A stretch of 64,000 bases of DNA, taken from NCBI GenBank assembly GCA_009026175.1, contig WBTZ01000003.1, positions 1 through 64,000 on the forward strand, given 5' to 3'. The DNA comes from Zoogloea sp. (lineage in GTDB: Bacteria > Pseudomonadota > Gammaproteobacteria > Burkholderiales > Rhodocyclaceae). The notes under the pieces were generated by a model. That model saw nothing but the letters and a program-made list of their open reading frames with translations. It was not told where the DNA came from and made no database searches. Both the position numbers and the translations under genes were made by a program. This document shows, one piece after another, positions 16,379-24,870 of the stretch (the first letter of the stretch is position 1; the number at the start of each line of letters is the position of its first letter).

Positions 16379-17569
16379 ATGAATGAGCTCAAGGGCAGAA
16401 AACTGGTGCTGGGCGTGACCGGCGGCGTGGCGGCCTACAAGGCGGCCGAACTCGTGCGTCTCCTCGGCAAGGCAGGGGCCGACGTGCACGTGGTGCTGAC
16501 GGAGGGCGGCGCCCGCTTCGTGACGGCGGTGACCTTCCAGGCGCTGTCCGGCAACCCGGTCTGGACGGATCTGTGGGATCCGCGCATGGCCAACAACATG
16601 GCGCACATCGACCTGACGCGGGATGCGGATGCGATCCTGATCGCGCCTGCCACGGCGGATGTGATGGCCAGGCTGGTGCATGGGCTGGCCGATGACCTGC
16701 TGACGACGCTGTGCCTGGCCCGGGATTGCCCCTTGCTCGTGGCTCCGGCGATGAACCGCCAGATGTGGGAGCACCCGGCGACCCGGCGCAACGCGCTCCA
16801 GCTGGCGGAGGATGGCGTGGCCCTGCTGGGGCCTGCCGCCGGCGAGCAGGCCTGTGGTGAGGTCGGGCTGGGACGGATGCTCGAGCCCGAGGCCTTGTGC
16901 GAGGCGGTGATCGCGTTCTTCCAGCCCAAGCTGCTGGCTGGGCGGCGCATTGTCATGACCGCCGGGCCGACCTTCGAACCCATCGATCCGGTGCGCGGCA
17001 TCACCAACTCGAGCTCCGGCAAGATGGCTTATGGCCTGGCCAGAGCCTGCGTGCAGGCCGGCGCCGACGTGACCCTGGTGAGCGGCCCCGTGGCCCTGCC
17101 GGTGCCCGACGGGGCGCGGCGGGTCAGCGTGCGCAGTGCGCTGGAGATGCGGGAGGCCGTATTTGCAGCCTTGCCCGGCGCGGATGTCTTCATCGGCGTC
17201 GCCGCGGTGGCCGACTACCGGCCGGCCGCTGCCGCCGAGCACAAGATCAAGAAGTCCGGGGCCGAACTGGCGATCACCCTGACGCCCAATCCGGACATTC
17301 TGGCCGAGGTGGCGGGGCTGCCGGATCCGCCTTTCTGCGTGGGTTTTGCCGCGGAGAGCCGCAATCTCGACGAGTACGCCGAGGGCAAGCGCAAGGCCAA
17401 GAAGCTGGCCATGGTTGTGGGCAATCTGGTGCAGGACGGCCTGGGCGGTGACGACAACCAGGTGGTGTTGTATGACGAGGCGGGGCGCCATCCCGTGCCG
17501 AAGGCACCCAAGCCCGAGGTGGCGCGCGCCATCGTGACCCATCTGGCGGCCTTGCTGCCAGAATCCTGA
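16379..17569 (+). CDS. coaBC: Phosphopantothenoylcysteine decarboxylase / phosphopantothenate-cysteine ligase
   Basis: Bifunctional enzyme of 396 aa for steps two and three of coenzyme A synthesis. The N-terminal FMN-dependent CoaC half (1-185) has the active-site His in '[12 protein letters not shown]', the motif 'PAMNRQMW' and the substrate flap with Cys in '[12 protein letters not shown]'. The CoaB half (about 190-396) has '[17 protein letters not shown]' and 'KIKKSG' for CTP and phosphopantothenate. It is followed 29 bp later by dut, the classic dfp-dut arrangement, and is divergent from radC. Confidence 0.97.
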   Translation: MNELKGRKLVLGVTGGVAAYKAAELVRLLGKAGADVHVVLTEGGARFVTAVTFQALSGNPVWTDLWDPRMANNMAHIDLTRDADAILIAPATADVMARLVHGLADDLLTTLCLARDCPLLVAPAMNRQMWEHPATRRNALQLAEDGVALLGPAAGEQACGEVGLGRMLEPEALCEAVIAFFQPKLLAGRRIVMTAGPTFEPIDPVRGITNSSSGKMAYGLARACVQAGADVTLVSGPVALPVPDGARRVSVRSALEMREAVFAALPGADVFIGVAAVADYRPAAAAEHKIKKSGAELAITLTPNPDILAEVAGLPDPPFCVGFAAESRNLDEYAEGKRKAKKLAMVVGNLVQDGLGGDDNQVVLYDEAGRHPVPKAPKPEVARAIVTHLAALLPES

Positions 17570-17598
17570 TTCATTTCCTTTCGCCCGGACGGACCATC

Positions 17599-18048
17599 AT
17601 GCATCGAATCGACATCAAGATCCTCGACGAACGCCTCAAGATCCAGCCCCCGGCCTACGCGACCGGAGGCTCCGCGGGGCTCGACCTGCGCGCCTGCCTG
17701 GATGCGCCGATCGACCTGGCGCCGGGGCAGACCACGCTGGTGCCGACCGGCCTGGCCATCCACCTGGCTGACCCCGGGCTGGCGGCGATGATCCTGCCCC
17801 GCTCCGGTCTGGGCCACAAGCATGGCATCGTGCTGGGCAATCTTGTGGGGCTGATCGATTCGGACTACCAGGGGCAGATCTTCGTGTCGGTGTGGAACAG
17901 GGGGCATGAGCATTTCATGGTTCAGCCCATGGAGCGGATTGCCCAGCTGGTGGTGGTGCCGGTGCTGCAGGTGGCCTTCAATGTGGTGGCCGATTTCTCG
18001 GAAAGCGAACGGGGCGCCGGGGGCTTCGGCAGCACTGGCAAGCACTGA
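17599..18048 (+). CDS. dut: dUTP diphosphatase
   Basis: Trimeric dUTPase of 149 aa that cleaves dUTP to dUMP and keeps uracil out of DNA while feeding thymidylate synthesis. All five motifs are visible: 'GSAGLDLRA', '[11 protein letters not shown]', '[13 protein letters not shown]', '[11 protein letters not shown]' and the C-terminal '[12 protein letters not shown]' that closes over the active site. Its stop overlaps the start of the Nudix gene by one base, so the two are coupled. Confidence 0.97.
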   Translation: MHRIDIKILDERLKIQPPAYATGGSAGLDLRACLDAPIDLAPGQTTLVPTGLAIHLADPGLAAMILPRSGLGHKHGIVLGNLVGLIDSDYQGQIFVSVWNRGHEHFMVQPMERIAQLVVVPVLQVAFNVVADFSESERGAGGFGSTGKH

Positions 18049-18476
18049 TGCGTCACGCGGGGATCCCTGCCGGTGTGCACGTCCTGCTCGAGCGGGGCGA
18101 CCAGGTGCTCCTGATGCGCCGCGCCGGCACCGGCTTTTTTGATGGCCTCTACAGCCTGCCGGGCGGGCACGTGGAGGAGGGCGAGTCGCTGCGTGCCACT
18201 GCGATCCGCGAGATGGCCGAGGAGGTCGGTGTCGTGCTGATCGAGGCGGATCTGACGGTGGTCGGCGCGGTGCACCGCCGCTCGGATACCAACCGGATCG
18301 ATTTTTTCCTGGCGGCGCGGAGCTGGCAGGGGGAACCCCGGATTGCCGAGCCGGACAAGTGCGATGCGCTGGCGTGGTTTTCCCGCGGCGCCCTGCCGGA
18401 CACTATCGTGCCTTATATCCGCGATGCGCTTGCGGCCGGGCCGGGCCCCTGGATCCAGGAGTCCGGCTGGCTGTGA
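18048..18476 (+). CDS. Nudix hydrolase
   Basis: Protein of 142 aa with a complete Nudix box: 'GGHVEEGESLRATAIREMAEEVGV' spans roughly residues 43-66, with the catalytic REXXEE portion intact. The family hydrolyses nucleoside diphosphates linked to another group; the substrate is not evident. The TGATG overlap with dut suggests a nucleotide-sanitising partner of dUTPase (for example a damaged or non-canonical dNTP), which is inference. It ends close to a hairpin that probably separates it from the convergent hydrolase gene. Confidence 0.88.
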   Translation: MRHAGIPAGVHVLLERGDQVLLMRRAGTGFFDGLYSLPGGHVEEGESLRATAIREMAEEVGVVLIEADLTVVGAVHRRSDTNRIDFFLAARSWQGEPRIAEPDKCDALAWFSRGALPDTIVPYIRDALAAGPGPWIQESGWL

Positions 18477-18480
18477 TGGG

Positions 18481-18508
18481 GGGCCTCCATCCGGAAGGAT
18501 CGAGGCCC
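18481..18508. terminator. Hairpin between the Nudix gene and the 3HB-oligomer hydrolase
   Basis: GGGCCTC-c-ATCC, loop GGAA, GGAT-c-GAGGCCC: an 11-bp stem with one C-C mismatch between two convergent genes. No T run follows, so it may act as a transcript-end stabiliser. Confidence 0.5.
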
Positions 18509-18518
18509 GGGCAGGCTG

Positions 18519-21197
18519 TCAGTCAGGTACGTTGACCGCGCCGTTGCTGTAGCTGATGAGCTTGTCGGCAGCCGGGCTGCCAGCGATCGCCGGAAGGTTG
18601 GCTGCGCTGATGGCCGGCGCAGACCCCGCCGTGCCGCCCCGGGGGGTGGTATGGATCACCTGGGAGTCGGGCAGGGCCGCGCCGTTCTTCAGGTGGGCAT
18701 ACATCAGGTCCATGGCCCGGTTGAAATACACGTGCAGCGGGATCAGGTTGCTGTCATAGCCTGGCAGGGCCGCGTTGTCGATGAAGGCGTCAAAGTGCTG
18801 GGCATTGGTCACCTCGTAGTAGCGCAGCCTGCTGTTGTTGCCGTCGGCCTTGCGGCTGGCGCCAAAGTAGGCACGCGAAGCCTGGTTGACCGGGATCAGG
18901 GTGTCGGAACGCCCGGATACGATCACGGCAGGCTTGCCACCCAGAGACCCCGTCGCCTGCACCTCCGCGATGCCTTTCTTCACCCTTTCGGATTGGGCCA
19001 GCAGGGTGCCGGTCAGGGCGGCCCCGCTGACAGGGTCGGTGCCGGTGACCAGGGACCGGGCGCACAGGGCGCCGTCGAGGGCCGCGTCGGCCAGGCCGGA
19101 CGACGGTGACACGGCGAGGACATCCCGTTTGGCGCCGCCGCTGGCGTCGTTGTACACCAGGTTGATTCCTGCGGTGGGTGGTACGCCGTTGCCGTTGGCA
19201 AAGATCCCCGCCTGCACGGCTGCGCTGGTGGCCGTCACGTTGCCCAGGGTGGTGCCCGCCGCGGCCACGGTGGAGGCGAAGCTGAAGCCGCAGACGTTGT
19301 CGGTGACACTGAAGCGTCCCAGGGTGTTCAGATAGGTGACCACGATGGAGGGCGTTGCCAGGGCATGGTGCGAGGCGTGGTAGAGGTCGTGCTCTGCCGC
19401 CCAGCCATAGCCGTGCAGCTTCTGCAGGGCTTCATCGGCCTGGGCCTGCAGGGTGGCGCCGCTGAGCAGGCCCTTGGCCTTCAGCGCCGTGCACCGGTTG
19501 CTGGCGTAGAAAGCGATCAGGCCGGCTCCCGGTGAGCCGGTGGCCGCGGTGGCGAGGGCTGCGCAGGGCTGGTACAGGTTGGCGTAGGTGAAGTAGTCGA
19601 TCAGCGGCTTGCCGATGGTCGGGACACTGACGCTGCCCTGCTTGATGGACAGGCCGCTGACGTCCTTGGGCTGGATCTGCGGTTCGCTGACGGCCACACC
19701 ATCGATGAGGCCCCAGTGGTCCTGTTCGGCGGCGAGCAGGGCTGCGCCGGCTCCGTTGGAGGCCGAGGAGGCGATCACCAGGGTGTTGGATGGCCGCAGG
19801 GTGCGGGTCTTCTTGCCGGCGCCGTTGGCGGTGCCGTATTTCTCGTTGAGCACGTAGAAGGCAAAGGTGACGGCGTCGAGGGTGGTATGCCCCCAGTCCT
19901 TTTCCGGATTCTGCTGGGAGTGGGCGTGCTTGTAGGCGATCCGGTTGGGGAAGGCCAGGTTGAAGGCGTCGAGCTGGCTCTTGCTCAGGTCGGCGGCGAA
20001 GTGGGCGCGCTTGCCTGCCGCGCTGGCGGTGCTGACCGTGCCATCGATCAGGTTCACGGTGTCGCGGGCCAGGTCGTGCATGCCGTTGCCGCTGCCCTTG
20101 TCGGAGTAGGCGACGGCGCAGCCGTGCTTGAGCCCCCATTCACCGGCGGTACCGATGGCGCCGTAGACGCCGCGGGAGCCCGAGGAGGTGGCGGTGACGA
20201 TGCAGGGGTTGGCCGGGTCGAAGCTGGTCGGCACCTGGACCATCAGGGTCACCAGGCGCTTGCCGCTGTCGTCGCCGGAGAAGGCGATGGTCTCGGTGCC
20301 GGCGATCTTGCCTTCGCCCAGCGTGTCGCCACCATTGACGTCGATGTTGGGGCCGTAGAGGCTGCCATAGCCGCCAGTGGCCTTGTTGGCGTCCACCAGG
20401 GCGCGGTAGTTGTTGTAGATGGCGTTGCGGCGCAGTTCGGCCGCGGTGGGCGAGGCCGGGTTGGCGTAGGCCGGAGCCGCTGCTGCGCCGAGACCGGTCT
20501 TGCCGAGACCGGCGGTGAGCAGGTCGTCCGTGTTGCCGTCATAGGTCCGGGTGCTGAGCGAGTCGGCCTGGATGCGGTCGGGAAGACGGTTGTAGGTGCC
20601 GAAGCCGCCGCCCGAGGGCTGGAGGTCGATCAGGCCGAGCAGGCGGTCGATCTCGTCCCCTTCGGAGGCCGCCGTGGCAGGCACGAACACCGCACTGCGC
20701 AGGCTGGCCGGGCGCTTGCCGAGCTCGGCCTGGTAGGCGTCGAGCAGCTTGCTGTCTGCGTCGGCGATGGCTGCGGCCGTGACCTGGGTGAAGTTGCCGG
20801 ACGAGAAGACGCCCTTGAGGGCGTTTTCGTTGGCGAGCCCCAGGGCCAGCATCGCGATGCTGTTGGTGGCGTTGGTGATGTTGATCCGCTGGTCGCTGTC
20901 GGCTTCGGTGGCGAGGGCGTGCCAGGTGCCCTTGCTGCCGGTGATCTGGAACATCAGCGGGTAGCTCAGCCCCGCGACGTTCATGGTGTAGTTGCCATTG
21001 GCGTCGGTCTGGGCCGTGCGGGTCTGACCCAGCCGGTCCTTGACGGTGACCGCCCCGTTGGCGATGGCCTGGCCTTCGGCCGCAATGCCGGAGAGTTGAG
21101 CGCTGCCACCACCACCACCTCCTCCTCCGCAGGCGGCCAGCAGCATGGCACTGCTGATGGCCAGGGCGAGTGAATTCCGTCTGACGCGGTTGTTCAT
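18519..21197 (-). CDS. Lipoprotein-type 3-hydroxybutyrate oligomer hydrolase
   Basis: Large alpha/beta hydrolase of 892 aa of the D-3-hydroxybutyrate oligomer hydrolase family, which cuts short 3HB oligomers from PHB breakdown to monomer. A lipoprotein signal is clear: basic start, hydrophobic stretch and lipobox 'LLAAC' (Cys23), then a Gly8 spacer. Residues about 35-150 form a carboxypeptidase-regulatory-like beta domain ('TAQTDANGNYTMNVAGL'). The hydrolase region follows; the nucleophile is the second Ser of 'SSASNG' (about Ser480). The C-terminal part has Asp in 'GRSDTLIP' and His in 'NAQHFDAF'. The signal and N-terminal domain place it outside the cytoplasm. Gene symbols for this family are inconsistent, so none is given. 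Confidence 0.85.
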   Translation of the reverse strand: MNNRVRRNSLALAISSAMLLAACGGGGGGGGSAQLSGIAAEGQAIANGAVTVKDRLGQTRTAQTDANGNYTMNVAGLSYPLMFQITGSKGTWHALATEADSDQRINITNATNSIAMLALGLANENALKGVFSSGNFTQVTAAAIADADSKLLDAYQAELGKRPASLRSAVFVPATAASEGDEIDRLLGLIDLQPSGGGFGTYNRLPDRIQADSLSTRTYDGNTDDLLTAGLGKTGLGAAAAPAYANPASPTAAELRRNAIYNNYRALVDANKATGGYGSLYGPNIDVNGGDTLGEGKIAGTETIAFSGDDSGKRLVTLMVQVPTSFDPANPCIVTATSSGSRGVYGAIGTAGEWGLKHGCAVAYSDKGSGNGMHDLARDTVNLIDGTVSTASAAGKRAHFAADLSKSQLDAFNLAFPNRIAYKHAHSQQNPEKDWGHTTLDAVTFAFYVLNEKYGTANGAGKKTRTLRPSNTLVIASSASNGAGAALLAAEQDHWGLIDGVAVSEPQIQPKDVSGLSIKQGSVSVPTIGKPLIDYFTYANLYQPCAALATAATGSPGAGLIAFYASNRCTALKAKGLLSGATLQAQADEALQKLHGYGWAAEHDLYHASHHALATPSIVVTYLNTLGRFSVTDNVCGFSFASTVAAAGTTLGNVTATSAAVQAGIFANGNGVPPTAGINLVYNDASGGAKRDVLAVSPSSGLADAALDGALCARSLVTGTDPVSGAALTGTLLAQSERVKKGIAEVQATGSLGGKPAVIVSGRSDTLIPVNQASRAYFGASRKADGNNSRLRYYEVTNAQHFDAFIDNAALPGYDSNLIPLHVYFNRAMDLMYAHLKNGAALPDSQVIHTTPRGGTAGSAPAISAANLPAIAGSPAADKLISYSNGAVNVPD

Positions 21198-21321
21198 GTG
21201 TCTCCTCCGTTATTGATTATGGAAGCGCCCGGAAGAGGGGCTTCACGGCCATGTTGATGCCAAACGGCTTGCTTCGACACTGGGGTTTACGGCACTCGGG
21301 TTTACCTGCATGGGAATGCAG

Positions 21322-21348
21322 AACCGCCGGGCGGGCCGGCGGTTTTCT
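21322..21348 (+). terminator. Strong hairpin with T tract, plus-strand orientation, with no gene in front
   Basis: Perfect 9-bp stem (21322-21330 with 21336-21344), loop GCGGG, followed by TTCTTT on the plus strand. A second perfect hairpin, CTGCAT-GGGA-ATGCAG, directly precedes it. Both neighbouring genes are on the minus strand, so either it ends an unannotated plus-strand RNA or it works weakly for aceK on the other strand. Confidence 0.55.
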
Positions 21349-21390
21349 TTGTGTAATGTGCTTGCAATCCGGGTGTAACCAGGCCGGACC

Positions 21391-23154
21391 TCAGCCCGGT
21401 GCGGAGGGGCTGGCAAAGACGTGGCTGAAGCGCAGTTCCTGGGGGTAGGGGTAGAAGTCCTCCACGTGCCCCTGGCGGATCTTTTCCTGGGCGTCCTGCC
21501 AGAATCTGGGGTCGAGCAGGTTGCGGTGGTGCTTGAGGAAGGCCTTGCGGATCTTGGGCTGGCCGAGCAGGAAGGTGGCGAACTCCTCAGGGAAGATATC
21601 CAGGGGGGCCGCGGAGTACCAGGGCTCGCCGGACATCTCCATCTCTTCGTTGGGGGCCGGCGGGATCTTGCGGAAGTTGCAGTCGGTCATGTACTCGATC
21701 TCGTCGTAGTCGTAGAACACGACCCTGCCGTAGCGGGTCACGCCGAAGTTCTTCCACAGCATGTCGCCCGGAAAAATGTTGGCGATGGCCAGCTCGCCGA
21801 TGGCCTGGCCGTACTCGCGCACGACTTCGTCGATCTGCTCGTCAGTGGCTTTGGCCAGGTAGATGTTGAGCGGCGTCATGCGCCGTTCGATGTAGAGGTG
21901 CTTGATCACCAGGGCGTCGCCGTCCTCTTCGAGCACCGAGGGGGCGAGTTCCTTGAGCTGCAGGATCAGGTCTGGGTGGAAGCGGCTGCGGGGCAGGGCG
22001 ACATTCGAGAACTCGAGGGTGTCGGCCATCCGCCCGACCCGGTCCACCTGCCGCACCAGCAGGTATTTGCGTTTGACGGTGGCCCGATCCATGTTCTTGG
22101 AGCTGCCGAAGACGTCCTTGATGATCTTGAACACGTAGGGGTAGGACGGCAGCGTGAACACCAGCATGACCAGGCCGCGGATGCCCGGTGCTTCGATGAA
22201 CTGGTCGTTGGAGTGGCGCAGGTGGGCGATCAGGTCGCGGAAGAAGATCGTCTTGCCCTGCTTGCCCAGCCCCAGCATGGTGTAGAGCTCGGAGCGCGGC
22301 TTGTTGGGCATGATGCTGCGCAGGAACTGCACGTAGCCCGAGGGCACCTCCATGTCCACCAGGAAGTAGGCGCGGGACAGGGAGAAGAGCAGGGAGATGC
22401 GCCAGGTGTCGAGCAGGATGGTGTCCAGGTAGAGCATGCCTGAGGCGCCGTGCCGCACCGGGATCACAAAGGGGTATTCCTGGTAGCCGTTGATGGCCTT
22501 GCCGATGATGTAGGCGGTCTTGTTGCGATAGAAGGCTGAATACAGGACCTGGATCTGGCAGTTCACCTCCATCTTCGGCCAGCTCCCCAGGTGCTTCTCG
22601 ATGGTCCGCATCACGTAGTCCACGTCCCGCTCGAGCTGCTCGAAGGGGCGCTGCCAGTCGAAGTCCTCGATGAGCCGGGCGATGGTGGCGCGCAGTCCTT
22701 CGTCCTGGGGGTAGTAGCTGGAGTAGGTTGGCGGGAAGGACTCGATGTAGTCGGTGGAGATGGCCGGTCGGGCAAAGATGTAGTCGTTGTTGAAGTACTC
22801 GCGGTGCAGGATCTTGGTGGTCACCGAGTTGAAGAAGGTCTCGGCCAGCTCGGGCTGCTTGTGGTTGATGAGCAGGCCGATGAAGTGCAGCTTGACGGCT
22901 TGCCAGGTGGCGTCGTCAATGGACTCGGCGTCGAATTCCTCATGCAGGCGCTGGACGGCCTCGTTGACCCGGTCGTCGTAGAACTGTACGCGGTCCCTCA
23001 CCGCCGCAAGCTGCTCCTGCCAGGCGGCGGCTTCGTAGCTTTCCTTGGCGTGCCGGGAAGTCTCCCGGAAGATCCGGTAGTGCTTGTTGAAGCCTTCGAT
23101 CATGGCCTGGGCGATGGCCAGGGCGACCGGATTCTCGTTGCTGGTGACGTCCAT
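21391..23154 (-). CDS. aceK: Isocitrate dehydrogenase kinase/phosphatase
   Basis: AceK (587 aa from the ATG at 23154) phosphorylates Icd to shut it down on acetate and removes the phosphate on richer carbon sources, so controlling flow into the glyoxylate shunt. The N-terminal regulatory half contains 'RETSRHAKESYEAAAWQEQL'; the C-terminal kinase-like half has the ATP loop in 'LGLGKQGKTIFFRDL' and the catalytic 'NIFPGDMLWKNFGV' followed by 'VVFYDYDEI', the equivalent of the kinase DFG region. Two adjacent ATG codons (23157, 23154) follow GGGGGAG; which is used is unclear. It is divergent from its target gene icd across 359 bp. Confidence 0.96.
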   Translation of the reverse strand: MDVTSNENPVALAIAQAMIEGFNKHYRIFRETSRHAKESYEAAAWQEQLAAVRDRVQFYDDRVNEAVQRLHEEFDAESIDDATWQAVKLHFIGLLINHKQPELAETFFNSVTTKILHREYFNNDYIFARPAISTDYIESFPPTYSSYYPQDEGLRATIARLIEDFDWQRPFEQLERDVDYVMRTIEKHLGSWPKMEVNCQIQVLYSAFYRNKTAYIIGKAINGYQEYPFVIPVRHGASGMLYLDTILLDTWRISLLFSLSRAYFLVDMEVPSGYVQFLRSIMPNKPRSELYTMLGLGKQGKTIFFRDLIAHLRHSNDQFIEAPGIRGLVMLVFTLPSYPYVFKIIKDVFGSSKNMDRATVKRKYLLVRQVDRVGRMADTLEFSNVALPRSRFHPDLILQLKELAPSVLEEDGDALVIKHLYIERRMTPLNIYLAKATDEQIDEVVREYGQAIGELAIANIFPGDMLWKNFGVTRYGRVVFYDYDEIEYMTDCNFRKIPPAPNEEMEMSGEPWYSAAPLDIFPEEFATFLLGQPKIRKAFLKHHRNLLDPRFWQDAQEKIRQGHVEDFYPYPQELRFSHVFASPSAPG

Positions 23155-23157
23155 CAT

Positions 23158-23516
23158 CTCCCCCGCGTCGCGTGGTGCGACTTGTGTTGTTCCTGCGTTG
23201 CCGTCGATGCCCGCCGGGGCGGGGCCGGGGCCCCGTGCGCGCTGGAAAATTCTAGCACCGGCAGTATCTCCGTCCGGGGGAAAGGCGCGGCAGGCCTGGC
23301 TTTCCGGCGCTCCGGCAGGTGGGCGGTGCAGCATTGACCCGGCCTGGAATTCGTCCATAATCTTTTCAGTTTGCTCCGTGCGGGCCGCTTCGCCGCAGGG
23401 CAGGCAGTGAATCGGTTGAGGGGCGCCGGGTGGCTCCGGGAGGGGCGGCTCCAGGCCCGGCCCGCGCATCGGCCGATCCGTCCGTAAGATACGAAATCCT
23501 ATGCGAGGGAGCTGCA
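23158..23516. other. Divergent aceK-icd control region
   Basis: 359 bp without a gene. It contains the icd promoter at 23334-23361 and a GC-rich icd leader of about 150 bases. On the aceK side TAGAAT is visible near 23262 (minus strand) without a good -35. I see no long inverted repeat. Confidence 0.6.
23334..23361 (+). promoter_or_regulatory. Sigma-70 promoter of icd
   Basis: TTGACC (23334-23339) and CATAAT (23356-23361), each one base off consensus, with a 16-base spacer. The start is expected near 23368, about 150 bases before the icd ATG. Confidence 0.72.
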
Positions 23517-24761
23517 ATGACTACTTCTCTGATCAAGGTGCCGGCTGGCGGTCAAAAGATCGTTCCGGGCCAGGCTGTCCCCGACAATCCGATCATCCCC
23601 TTCATCGAGGGCGATGGTATCGGTGTGGACATCACCCCGGTGATGATCAAGGTCATCGATGCCGCGGTGAACAAGGCTTACGGCGGCAAGAAGCAGATCC
23701 ACTGGATGGAGGTTTACGCGGGGGAGAAATCCACCCAGCTGTACGGCCCCGATGAGTGGTTCCCGAAGGAGACCTTCGATGCCCTGAAGGAGTTTTCCGT
23801 CTCGATCAAAGGCCCGATGACCACCCCGGTCGGCGGCGGGATCCGCTCCCTCAACGTAGCCCTGCGCCAGGAGCTGGATCTCTACCAGTGCGTGCGTCCG
23901 GTGCAGTATTTCCAGGGCGTGCCGTCGCCGCTGAAACAGCCCGAGCTGGTCAATATGGTGATCTTCCGCGAGAACACCGAGGACATCTACGCGGGGGTCG
24001 AATGGGCGGCCCAGTCCGATGGCGCGAAGAAGGTCATCAAGTTCCTGACCGAGGAGATGGGGGTCAAGAAGATCCGCTTCCCGGAAACCTCCGGCATCGG
24101 CATCAAGCCGGTGTCCATCGAAGGGACGACCCGTCTGGTGCGTGCCGCCATCAAGTATGCGATCGACAACGACCGGAAGTCGGTGACCATCGTGCACAAG
24201 GGCAACATCATGAAGTTCACCGAGGGCCTGTTCCGGGATGTCGGCTACAAGGTCGCCAAGGAGGAGTTCGGCGCCCAGCCCATCGACGGCGGACCGTGGT
24301 GCCGGTTTGCCAATCCGAAGACCGGCCGGGAGATCATCGTCAAGGACGCCATCGCCGATGCATTCCTGCAGCAGATCCTGCTGCGGCCGGCGGAGTATGA
24401 CGTGATCGCCACCTGCAACCTGAACGGAGACTACATCTCCGACGCCCTGGCCGCCCAGGTCGGCGGGATCGGCATTGCACCGGGCGCCAACATTTCCGAT
24501 CAGTACGCCTGCTTCGAGGCCACCCATGGCACGGCCCCGAAGTATGCCGGGCTCGACAAGGTGAACCCGGGGTCGATCATCCTCTCGGCCGAGATGATGC
24601 TGCGCCATCTGGGCTGGGGCGAGGCGGCCGATCTGGTCATCAGGGCGATGGAGGCGGCTATCGCCGACAAGATCGTGACCTATGACTTTGCCCGCCTGAT
24701 GGAGGGGGCGACCGAGGTGTCCTGCTCGGCTTTTGGCGATGCGATGATCGAGCGGATGTAG
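23517..24761 (+). CDS. icd: NADP-dependent isocitrate dehydrogenase, dimeric type
   Basis: TCA-cycle enzyme of 414 aa that makes 2-oxoglutarate and NADPH from isocitrate. The substrate/phosphorylation loop '[16 protein letters not shown]' includes Ser111, the equivalent of Ser113 of E. coli that AceK phosphorylates. '[11 protein letters not shown]' and '[20 protein letters not shown]' carry metal and substrate residues. The ATG at 23517 follows GAGGGAGC, a good ribosome binding site. It is divergent from aceK and convergent with the gene for the monomeric isozyme, with two hairpins between them. Confidence 0.97.
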   Translation: MTTSLIKVPAGGQKIVPGQAVPDNPIIPFIEGDGIGVDITPVMIKVIDAAVNKAYGGKKQIHWMEVYAGEKSTQLYGPDEWFPKETFDALKEFSVSIKGPMTTPVGGGIRSLNVALRQELDLYQCVRPVQYFQGVPSPLKQPELVNMVIFRENTEDIYAGVEWAAQSDGAKKVIKFLTEEMGVKKIRFPETSGIGIKPVSIEGTTRLVRAAIKYAIDNDRKSVTIVHKGNIMKFTEGLFRDVGYKVAKEEFGAQPIDGGPWCRFANPKTGREIIVKDAIADAFLQQILLRPAEYDVIATCNLNGDYISDALAAQVGGIGIAPGANISDQYACFEATHGTAPKYAGLDKVNPGSIILSAEMMLRHLGWGEAADLVIRAMEAAIADKIVTYDFARLMEGATEVSCSAFGDAMIERM

Positions 24762-24789
24762 CGCTGAAAGGCGTCTGCGTCATAGGCAA

Positions 24790-24823
24790 AACAATGGCCA
24801 GCCGTTGCGGGCTGGCCATTGTT
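24790..24823. terminator. Terminator between the two isocitrate dehydrogenase genes (icd side)
   Basis: Perfect 14-bp stem (24790-24803 with 24810-24823), loop GTTGCG, 28 bp after the icd stop. Arms begin AACAAT and end ATTGTT, so it can serve both convergent genes. Confidence 0.88.
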
Positions 24824-24833
24824 CTGTCCGGCT

Positions 24834-24857
24834 GCGGCTCACCCGGAGGTGAGCCGC
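24834..24857. terminator. Second hairpin between the isocitrate dehydrogenase genes (idh side)
   Basis: Perfect 10-bp GC-rich stem (24834-24843 with 24848-24857), loop CGGA, 13 bp past the stop of the monomeric enzyme gene. There is no T run; together with the adjacent hairpin it forms a tandem end-of-transcript structure. Confidence 0.6.
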
Positions 24858-24870
24858 GTGCTCAGTGGCC

